NCBI RefSeq assembly: GCF_032118995.1
Contig: NC_092657.1
Coordinates: forward strand, 10,865,891-10,929,890
DNA from: Asterias amurensis
Lineage: Eukaryota > Echinodermata > Asteroidea > Forcipulatida > Asteriidae
Direction: 5' to 3'
Length of the DNA stretch: 64,000 nt
The notes beneath the pieces are model-generated. The model was not told the origin of the DNA and did no database searches. It worked only from the letters and a program-made list of their open reading frames with translations. Each line of letters starts with the position of its first letter. Positions within the stretch are counted from its first letter, which is position 1. The position numbers and the translations under genes are program-made. Of this stretch, positions 56,640 to 64,000 are shown piece by piece.

Positions 56640-57300
56640 ATGCTTCGCACCAAGAAACCATACTCTGCGGAGACACTATTTAACGGGCATACAACTCCAT
56701 CACAAATAGTGAGATGTCCATAAACAGAGCCAGCCGAGTGTTTGAAGTTCCACAAACAACACTCATGGACAAAGTTTACCACAGAACACCCAGGAAGAGG
56801 AGAAGCAGCTGGCAGACTGGGTCATTCAAATGGCTAAATTTGGTTATGGCCGCACACGAAAAGAGCGGGTGCTGGTGGTGAAGAAGATCATCGATGAAGA
56901 CGGGCGAGCCAACCCCATCAAGAACAACACGCCAGGGAAGGAGTGGGTCAGGAGTTTTCTAAAACTTCATCGAGAATCTCCCTAAGAGTTCCCGAGGCCT
57001 TGGGCAAAGAGTGAGCCTGTGTGACCAAAGGAAAGATCTACGAAGAGTTTGACGTAATGGCAAGATATTTTAAAGGTGAACATGTTGACAGCGGCAACCT
57101 CAGCATCTTTAACAACCCTGAGAGGGTATTCAAAGCTGACGAAAGCGGGTTTCCACTGGCAGGAAAGACGCCCCACGCGGAGCTAAAGACATATACCAGC
57201 AGATGTCATGGGTTAAAACCTGGATAACCGTCATGGCGTGTGCCAATGCATCAATGATGATTTTTCCAGGGGCTAGGTTTAACTGAAACCAAGTGGCAGG
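56640..57300 (+). pseudogene. Tigger/pogo-like transposase fragment
   Basis: The + strand shows, with frame changes, RTKKPYSAETL; MSINRASRVFEVPQTTLMDKV-type text (from 56715, the first helix-turn-helix of CENP-B/pogo proteins); EKQLADWVIQMAKFGYG with KKIIDEDGRANP (second HTH); and VFKADESGFPLAGKT near 57130, which holds the first catalytic Asp of the DDE domain; then WITVMACANAS near 57225. It is cut off shortly after and abuts the LTR of the next element. Confidence 0.72.
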
Positions 57301-57523
57301 GGCACCCGAGGGCACATCAGTTTCTTTCAACAGTAAAGTCACGCCTAATTAGTCTCCCTGTAATTCTCTTTCGTTGGTAGACATAGTACCCACGTCAACC
57401 TGCAGACGGCTATGTTTTGCAGAGGTAGTGGCATAATCCTATACTTTTTTTTGCCTCTGTCACATAACCACGGGATGTGGCTCCAACCAACAAATGTAAG
57501 AAAGACGAACAAGCCATGCACTC
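57301..57523. other. Short spacer
   Basis: Probable flank of the - strand LTR element. Nothing else is visible. Confidence 0.3.
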
Positions 57524-57540
57524 ATGAAATAAATGAACAG

Positions 57541-57780
57541 TGAAAGAAGCACTTCTAATTTACTATATACATCAGTATTTAATTATGAAATTCCTCATCG
57601 AACACTATCAATCAACATGTCCAATATTCTTTGGCTCTAATTACAATTCCTTGATTCAAATAAAATCTCCTCCAAAATTAAACCAAAATAATTTATCTAT
57701 CCTTACTTCACCTAAATCAAAACTTCAAACCTCAAAACGTTCTGAACTTCACTTCACTTACTATCTTCAATGAAAATCAA
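57541..57780. other. AT-rich LTR end
   Basis: The 77-codon frame at 57540-57773 is composition-driven (lysine/serine/asparagine) and lies inside the presumed LTR; I do not consider it a gene. Confidence 0.35.
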
Positions 57781-57898
57781 TAAAGAAAAACTATACTCTG
57801 TTCTCAAACTCCACAAACTTCTTTAAATGTCAATATAATAACTTGGGCTAGTAGAACCCTCCACTTAACTTCAAATCTAAATTACGTCTTAGAAAAAC

Positions 57899-58370
57899 TT
57901 CTTATTCCAACTTCTGCTCACAACTGGAGTGTAAAACAACTCCCTTAATCTCAAATAACAATTATTTCTTTCCAACTTCTTTTCACAACTGGAGAATAAA
58001 ACAACTCCCTTAATCTCAAATAGCAAAATTTCTTTCCAACTTCTTTTTCACAACTGGAGAATAAAACAACTCCCTTAATCTCAAATAGCAAAACTTCTTT
58101 CCAACTTCTTTTTCACAACTGGAGAATAAAACAACTCCCTTAATCTCAAATAGCAAAATTTCTTTCCAACTTCTTTTTCACAACTGGAGAATAAAACAAC
58201 TCCCTTAATCTCAAATAGCAAAACTTCTTTCCAACTTCTTTTCACAACTGGAGAATAAAAACAACTCCCTTAATCTCAAATAGCAAAACTTCTTTCCAAC
58301 TTCTTTTCACAACTGGAGAATAAAAACAACTCCCTTAATCTCAATAGCAAAACTTCTTTCCAAAATGTAT
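57899..58370. repeat. ~63-bp tandem repeat, ~7 copies, inside the LTR
   Basis: Unit: TTTCTTTCCAACTTC, TTTTCACAACTGGAGAATAA, AACAACTCCCTTAATCTC, AAATAGCAAAA. The central copies are almost identical and the first is the most diverged. Tandem repeats in an LTR often hold enhancer sites, but no specific site is recognised. Confidence 0.9.
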
Positions 58371-59434
58371 GGCTATGGAAGAAGAAAATTATTCTCCTAA
58401 ATGTTAAATGTATAATGTCAGCAAATACAAAATTGCAATCCAACCTGGCTTTTACTGACTATCTACAAAAAGTGTCTTTACTCTCATGGAAGACAAAAAT
58501 TACTTAATAAATTGCTCCCATCTTCCGATGATAAATATATATATATACAAGCATAGAGTTTTTACATACAGAACCAGTGTTCCAAAATTATCGGGCTAGC
58601 TGTTCTTTCGACGGAATCCGTTCAGAGGATAAAAAGCTTGAAGCTATATCCAGTCTTCATTCTTGACAAAATTCCACATCAGTTCAAATGGTTAGCTCAA
58701 TCATGGTTCATCCAGTGTAGGGTGGTAGGAAGATGGAGTATCCCGATTAATGTCTGTCGTAAACTGTTTAACCCGGAACCAGTGCCATCTACAAAATCAA
58801 TACCAACCATACCAATACCATAATGATAATTGAACAGTTCTGTCTGGAAATGCTTATAATCAAATAGTTTCTACACTTGGTTTGCACTATAATCATAAAC
58901 TATCAAACTGTACATTTTCGTACTAAACTTAGAATGAATTTCAAAGCAATATTTGTTCACAAAATAATTCACAACTTACGGTTAGGAGTTCCCTTTAAAC
59001 TTAAACGGTGTCTGTCTGTTATAGCTTTCTGTTGAAACAGCAAAATCTTCAATTTGTCGCAATGATACAATTTATCAAACAAAATTCTGCATGAAGGTCC
59101 TGCAATATGTCTGACCTCCCTGATAGCAGATCTTGGAATGACCAACCACACCCTAATCTAAGGCTGCAAGGAATTCTTAAGCTCACCCAACCATGGCACC
59201 CACTCTACAGCTAGAACAATAGTCACCTCTCAATGCATACACATACACCCTACATCAGCCCACTCATGTCTTCCCAAATAAGGACTTGTTCACTCAACTG
59301 TAGTTCACTGACTGCATCACAGAACTAAATGAATATTCATTGTATCTCTAAACTCTTGACCAATAAAATAAATGAGGGAAATATAAAAAATACACATGGG
59401 TTATTTACAGTACTAGATCACTTGTGACATTTCA

Positions 59435-59450
59435 CTCCCCCTTAAAAAAA
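59435..59450 (-). promoter_or_regulatory. Polypurine tract
   Basis: On the - strand TTTTTTTAAGGGGGAG stands directly before the LTR start and 19 bases after the pol stop codon. Confidence 0.75.
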
Positions 59451-59468
59451 ATGTATTTATACATTTTC

Positions 59469-62400
59469 TCAGCTGCTTTTCGCTTCTGCTTCAGAACGAC
59501 TCAAGAAATCAGCTCCTATGTTATCACTTCCCTTTATCGCTTCGATGTGAAACCTATAGGGTTGTAGGGCGAGCGCCCATCGCATTATCCTTCCGTTGGC
59601 TACTTTTGACTTTTGTAGGAATGTCAAAGGTTGATGATCAGTTTCTAGAGTGAAGTTTCGGCCATAAAGATATGGTTCAAACTTACGAACTGCCCAGATA
59701 ATCGCCAGGCACTCTTTCTCCATTACCGAGTAGGATTTCTCTCGAGGAAGTAGTTTTTTGCTGGCATATGCAACTGGAAATTTTTCACCATCTTGTGCTT
59801 GTAGAAGCACTGCACCAAGACCCAAGTCTGAAGCATCTGTTCTAAGAATAAATTCTTTGTTAAGATCAGGAAGGTGAAGAATTGGTGCGCTAGTAAGCTT
59901 ATCTTTAAGAGTAGAAAAAGCTTGTTGTTGACTAGCTTCCCAAGAAATTCTAGTTGGTTCTTTGTTTTTGGTTTTATCAGTCAGAGGAACTGCTATAGCA
60001 GAGTAGTTTGGAATGAATCTGCGATAGTAGTTTGTCATGCCAAGAAATGATCGAAGTTGCTTTTTTGTTTCAGGTTGTTTTGCTTGTTGTATGGTGATTA
60101 TCTTCTCTGGTCGAGGTTGCAATTGACCCTTTCCAACCACATGACCCAGAAATTCTACTTGTTCATGCCCAATGAAACACTTGGATGGCCTAACAGTTAA
60201 ATTGGCTGATCTTAGTCTTCGAAACAATTCTGTCAGAATTTGTACATGTTGTTCCCATGATGCTGTATGTACTAATATGTCATCTATGTAGTTCACTACA
60301 CAGTTCATGCCTTGAAGAAGTTTACGCATAATTCTACTGAAAGTTGCTGGGGCGTTTACTAGCCCAAAAGGCATGACAGTAAACTGGAATAATCCATCTG
60401 GTGTAATGAATGAGGTAAGAGGTTTTGTGAATTCATCTATAGGTACTTGCCAGTAGCCCTTGCTGAGATCTATCTTTGTGAAATAATTGTCAGTGGCTAG
60501 TTTGGTGAACAACTCTTCTTGATCAGGGATAGATTCTGCATCAAATACAGTCACTTGGTTCAACTTTCTAAAGTCAACACAGAATCGATTGGACCCATCT
60601 GGTTTTTTGACTAGGACAATTGGTGACGCAAATGGTGCATTGGATGGTTCCACAACTCCCATTTTCAGCATAGTGCTTACCTCCTCCTTGATGGTGTCTC
60701 GTAAGGCATGAGGAAGTGGGTATGGCTTACTGCGTATTGGTTCATTCTTGTGTAGAGTGATGGTATGATGTCCCAATGTAGTCTTCCCTGGTAGATCTGT
60801 TAGAATATCTGGATAATTTCCTAGCAGTCTGTTAACTTCTCTGCGCTGTTCGTGATGAAGTGTTGCATTGATGTTAACATCAGCAATGGTCTCTTTGGCT
60901 GTTAGAGGATGAAGCTGTAATAATTTCTCATTAGACATTGAGTAACACTTTGGGGTTTCATTGTCACTATTGGTTTCATTGTCACTGTTAGTTTCAGCTT
61001 CAATGACAGAAGTACACACCAATTCGAAAAGACATTGAGAAGAAGTCATAGAATTTGGGATTGTCGCCGACTCTTCGGGTCTCTCAAAGTACTTTTTCAG
61101 CAAGTTGGCATGAAATACTTTGGATTTACCGTTAAGATCAATGCGATAATCCATAGAACCAAGTTTGGCTAGGATGGGGAAAGGACCTTTCCAGTGAAGC
61201 AGCAATTTGTTTCTATCTGTGGGTAAGAGTAACAATACCTTGTCACCGACTGAAAATTCTCTCACTTTACTTCGTTTGTCGTAGTGGTGTTTATATCTAG
61301 CGCTGGACTTCTGGAGCTCTTTGTGTGCGGCTTGACAAGTGTTTTCTAGTCTCTCTCTCAAGTCAATGATGTACTGATAGGTGGTTTTGGTCTCGGTTGT
61401 ACTCACTTCTCCTGTCCACAATTCTCTTAAAATAGTCATCGGACCTCTTACTTGACGACCATAGAGCATCTCAAAGGGAGAAAATCCAAGACTTTCTTGT
61501 GGCGCTTCTCTAATTGCAAATAAGAGTGGGTTAATATAGCGGTCCCAATCTCTGGGTCTTTCAACACACATACGTTTCAACATTTGTTTCAAAGTTCCAT
61601 TAAAACGTTCGACTAACCCATTACACATGGGATGATAAGGAGTGGTAGTCATCCGATGAACTGAGAGAAGTTTGCACACTTGTTTCATTATCTCGGAGGT
61701 GAATTGTGAACCTTGATCTGTAAGCATTTGTTTTGGAACTCCTACTCTGGTAAAAACACCAACTAGGGCTTCTGCAACACGTTCAGCTTCGATACTAGGG
61801 AGTGGTATAGCTTCGGGATATCGTGTGGCATAGTCAATGATGGTAAGTATATATCTGTTACGTGTTTCTGTTATGGGATGAATGGGGCCAACAATGTCTA
61901 CTGCAATTCTTTCAAATGGAGACTCAATTAGTGGCATACTACCAAGAGGAACCTTAGTTACCCTACCCTTAGGAACTGTTCTTTGACAAACGTCACATGA
62001 TCTGCAGTAACGTGTTATATCAGCTGTTATACCAGGCCAGAAGAAATTGGTAAGTACTCTGTCTGTGGTCTTCTTAGGCCCTTGATGTCCTCCCAATAAT
62101 GTTTCATGAGCCATGCGCATTACTTGTGATCGGTACTTCTGAGGAACAACAACTTGTTCGAAGACGTCACCATGTTCAACATTTGGAGCCTGGAATCGCC
62201 TGAACAACAATCCATTTCGATAGAAGAAAAATGACGTTGCCTGATTCCGACTAACCTTCTCCAACTGGTTTTCTGCAAGTTCTCTGGGTCGATGGAGACT
62301 AACATCTTCTTCTTGGGCTTTCTGTAGACTGTCAGCTGTCACTATGTCATTCATCGGCTTTGGCACCTTCAGTGGATGAAACGCCTTCTCAAGAGACTTT

Positions 62401-62939
62401 GTTTGGGCTCGAGTTTGGACAGCACAGACAGGGGCTGTAGTACGAGTCCAAGATTCATCTGGATCATCTGGAGAGCGTGCACCTGTAACATTTCCTATTA
62501 TAAGATCATAAACTGGTTTAGTCATACACAATGCTTCAGTTTCCCCTGTGAAGAACGGAGTACTCACGGTCACCAAGGCAACAGGAACTTGCCTGGCGGT
62601 TCCGTCGATAAGAACGCAGGTCTTTATCTCACCAGTAAGTTGATCATCACTGACAAGATCATGCCTGATGACGACACCACTGCATCCGCTATCTCTGAGG
62701 ACAGACACTGTGTGTTTACCAACTCTTCCCGAAGTAACTGGCATCTTCTTGAAAATCTTGTCACTACATGCAGCACTCATAATTGGTAGGAAATGACCAC
62801 ATTTGAGAGTTACTTGATCAATGTTTTGTCCATTACAGCATGCTCCTGGCAATGATACTTTGTTAACAACCATACAAGCAACAGTTTCAGTTTTCTCTTG
62901 ATGGTCCTTAGTTTTACAAGAACAACCTTGACAAGTAGA
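59469..62939 (-). CDS. pol: Pol polyprotein: protease, integrase, reverse transcriptase, RNase H
   Basis: An intact frame. Counting from the ATG at 62873 (1134 residues): protease DSGC at 61-64; integrase zinc ligands H256, H263, C290, C293; integrase triad D326, D386, E422; a GPF module (WKGPFPILAK) near 561; RT metal ligand D802 and YIDD at 862-865; RNase H D1013, E1054, D1079, D1122. The frame is also open for 22 codons upstream of that ATG, up to the gag UAG, with cysteine-rich text (STCQGCSCKTKDHQ), so pol probably starts by readthrough and not at the ATG. Integrase precedes RT, as in Gmr1. The stop TGA at 59469 is 35 bases from the LTR. Confidence 0.93.
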   Translation of the reverse strand, partial: STCQGCSCKTKDHQEKTETVACMVVNKVSLPGACCNGQNIDQVTLKCGHFLPIMSAACSDKIFKKMPVTSGRVGKHTVSVLRDSGCSGVVIRHDLVSDDQLTGEIKTCVLIDGTARQVPVALVTVSTPFFTGETEALCMTKPVYDLIIGNVTGARSPDDPDESWTRTTAPVCAVQTRAQTKSLEKAFHPLKVPKPMNDIVTADSLQKAQEEDVSLHRPRELAENQLEKVSRNQATSFFFYRNGLLFRRFQAPNVEHGDVFEQVVVPQKYRSQVMRMAHETLLGGHQGPKKTTDRVLTNFFWPGITADITRYCRSCDVCQRTVPKGRVTKVPLGSMPLIESPFERIAVDIVGPIHPITETRNRYILTIIDYATRYPEAIPLPSIEAERVAEALVGVFTRVGVPKQMLTDQGSQFTSEIMKQVCKLLSVHRMTTTPYHPMCNGLVERFNGTLKQMLKRMCVERPRDWDRYINPLLFAIREAPQESLGFSPFEMLYGRQVRGPMTILRELWTGEVSTTETKTTYQYIIDLRERLENTCQAAHKELQKSSARYKHHYDKRSKVREFSVGDKVLLLLPTDRNKLLLHWKGPFPILAKLGSMDYRIDLNGKSKVFHANLLKKYFERPEESATIPNSMTSSQCLFELVCTSVIEAETNSDNETNSDNETPKCYSMSNEKLLQLHPLTAKETIADVNINATLHHEQRREVNRLLGNYPDILTDLPGKTTLGHHTITLHKNEPIRSKPYPLPHALRDTIKEEVSTMLKMGVVEPSNAPFASPIVLVKKPDGSNRFCVDFRKLNQVTVFDAESIPDQEELFTKLATDNYFTKIDLSKGYWQVPIDEFTKPLTSFITPDGLFQFTVMPFGLVNAPATFSRIMRKLLQGMNCVVNYIDDILVHTASWEQHVQILTELFRRLRSANLTVRPSKCFIGHEQVEFLGHVVGKGQLQPRPEKIITIQQAKQPETKKQLRSFLGMTNYYRRFIPNYSAIAVPLTDKTKNKEPTRISWEASQQQAFSTLKDKLTSAPILHLPDLNKEFILRTDASDLGLGAVLLQAQDGEKFPVAYASKKLLPREKSYSVMEKECLAIIWAVRKFEPYLYGRNFTLETDHQPLTFLQKSKVANGRIMRWALALQPYRFHIEAIKGSDNIGADFLSRSEAEAKSS

Positions 62940-62942
62940 CTA
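62940..62942 (-). promoter_or_regulatory. In-frame UAG between gag and pol (readthrough candidate)
   Basis: The gag frame ends CCC CAC TAG, and the next codons TCT ACT TGT CAA continue in the same frame straight into pol with no other stop. A single amber codon between gag and pol is the gammaretrovirus-type arrangement, where a few per cent of ribosomes read through. A plain nonsense mutation is the alternative. Confidence 0.6.
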
Positions 62943-64000
62943 GTGGGGCTGGGTTTCAAAGCAACCAGAGCTTGAGCTTTGCGGTGAGGCATTTGTTTCA
63001 TTACCTGGATATGTTACCATAGAAGCAAGTTGATTTTTGTTACTATAGCAATTTTTGGCAATATGGCCAGGTCTGTGACAGTTGAAACATGTGCGGGGGG
63101 CACTGTTGTTAACTGACGTGTATCTACAGTCTTTTGCCATATGACCATGTTTATGACAGATATAGCAAGTAACCAAAGGTTTGTATGAAGAAACATTTGA
63201 TGATGACCCCTGTGGAACTACGTGTGATTGTACAGTTCTAGGTTCTATCCTCTTAGTCATTGTATCACTTCTCTGATTTGGATTACGAGAAGTAACAGGG
63301 TTCCCAAACATACCACCACGAGCTTCAAGATATTGTTCGGCAATAGTAGCCATAGTGGCAATGGTTTTAGGCTGTCGTTCTTTAAGAAAAAGAGCTAACT
63401 CACGACTACATCCAGCTGTAAACTGTTCTCGGAGCAGGAGATCACACACACCCTCAAAGGTTTTCTCTGCCTCTGCTAGGTCGATCCATCGAAGTAGGTA
63501 GTTCGCCAGTCGTGTGGCAAACTGAAGTCCGCTCTCTCCCCCTTCTGGTTTGGCTGTTCGAAGTTTCAAGCGGAACCCATCTGCTGTAAGCTGGAACCGT
63601 TTCAACAATGATGACTTCAGCTTCTGGTAATTGCTTGCTTCATCTGTGGGTAGTCTAGAATAAACTTCAAGAGCTTTTCCTGTTAACAATGCACTCAAAT
63701 TAATAGCCCAATCTTCTTGACACCAGTCTTGACTAGTTGCATATCTTTCATATCGTTTCAAATATGCGTCTAAATCATCTTTGCTGTCATTAAAGGTTGG
63801 CAATTTAGGAGTTCTTGCTTTTTGTCTACTAACACCATTTTCTACAGACGATTTGCTTTGACCTTGTTCTTTTACTTCAGCCCTAACTTTCTCAAATTGT
63901 ATCTTTGTGTCCAAAATCTGTTGGTCTTGCCTACGAATTTCCAATTGGTGAGCCCTCTCTTCTCTAGCTAGTTTATCTTTCTCTTTCTTATTCTCATTCT
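62943..64000 (-). CDS. gag: Gag polyprotein, 5' end outside the window
   Basis: The frame is open from the window edge (first codons give NENKKEKDKLAREERAHQLE, a charged helix as in the first element) to the UAG at 62942. The capsid includes DDLDAYLKRYERYA, GKALEVYSRL and, toward its end, a SCAN-like part (ATRLANYLLRWIDLAEAEK, DLLLREQFTAGCSRELALFL). Two CCHC knuckles follow: CYICHKHGHMAKDC and CFNCHRPGHIAKNC. There is no start codon in the window, so it is partial. Confidence 0.9.

Larger units (their letters stand above)
57524..59434 (-). repeat. 3' LTR of the second Gmr1-like element (left border approximate)
   Basis: The right border is firm: on the - strand the LTR begins TGAAATGTCACAAG right after the polypurine tract. 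The left border is inferred from a matching inverted terminus: TGAAAT at 57524 pairs with ATTTCA at 59429-59434; TGAAAG at 57541 is an alternative. This gives an unusually long LTR of ~1.9 kb. It contains a tandem repeat (57899-58370). Confidence 0.55.
57524..64000 (-). mobile_element. Second Gmr1-like Ty3/gypsy element, 5' part outside the window
   Basis: Reading leftward from the window edge: gag, an in-frame UAG, pol with protease-integrase-RT-RNase H, a polypurine tract and one LTR. The domain order is again the Gmr1 type. Pol has no frame break and keeps all catalytic residues, so this copy may be young. The 5' LTR, leader and gag start lie beyond 64000, so LTR divergence cannot be measured here. 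Confidence 0.9.

Overview
The window is eukaryotic genomic DNA: introns with GT/AG borders, LTR and non-LTR retrotransposons, cut-and-paste DNA transposons, MITEs, a tRNA-derived SINE and a very large satellite. Two Ty3/gypsy-type elements carry the pol order protease-integrase-RT-RNase H, the mark of the Gmr1 clade, which is known from deuterostomes. With a class A GPCR, Myb/HARBI1, BEN and hAT-like genes and no sign of vertebrate SINEs, a marine invertebrate deuterostome is most likely. A starfish or another echinoderm is my best guess, from the look of the MITE families, not from a search.

Layout. 1-2506: sparse DNA with one convincing unknown exon (417-557). 2507-8766: an ancient tandem duplication of a ~1.85 kb unit; each copy carries a different DNA transposon with an 8-bp target duplication, and the other copy preserves the empty site. 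8767-12017: decayed coding remnants, a perfect 39-bp hairpin and a MITE split by another inverted-repeat element. 12018-18561: a near-complete but broken Gmr1-like LTR element on the + strand. 18562-23928: fragments and MITEs. 24119-25273: the only clearly intact single-copy-type host gene, a GPCR on the - strand. 25552-31072: tandem repeats, a Mutator-like transposase remnant, a hairpin MITE and a Tc1/mariner fossil whose TIR is split by a TTAA-flanked palindromic MITE. 32383-33966: a GC-rich island with an L1 ORF1-like/zinc-finger reading frame. 33988-38500: two convergent genes of a PIF/Harbinger element (Myb/SANT-like protein on +, HARBI1-like transposase on -). 39381-40720: LINE ORF2 remnant broken by two hairpin elements. 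41557-41796: BEN-domain exon. 42920-51349: an 8.4-kb array of a 31-bp satellite with higher-order structure. 52563-55330: hAT-like transposase pseudogene containing a SINE, followed by a 21-bp coding-type minisatellite. 56640-57300: Tigger/pogo-like remnant. 57524-64000: a second Gmr1-like element on the - strand, with an intact pol frame, cut by the window end.

Functionally the window is a transposon graveyard around one receptor gene. The second Gmr1-like element is the best candidate for recent activity: its gag and pol are in one frame separated by a single UAG, which suggests stop-codon readthrough. Identities were judged by eye from motifs; no database search was possible.
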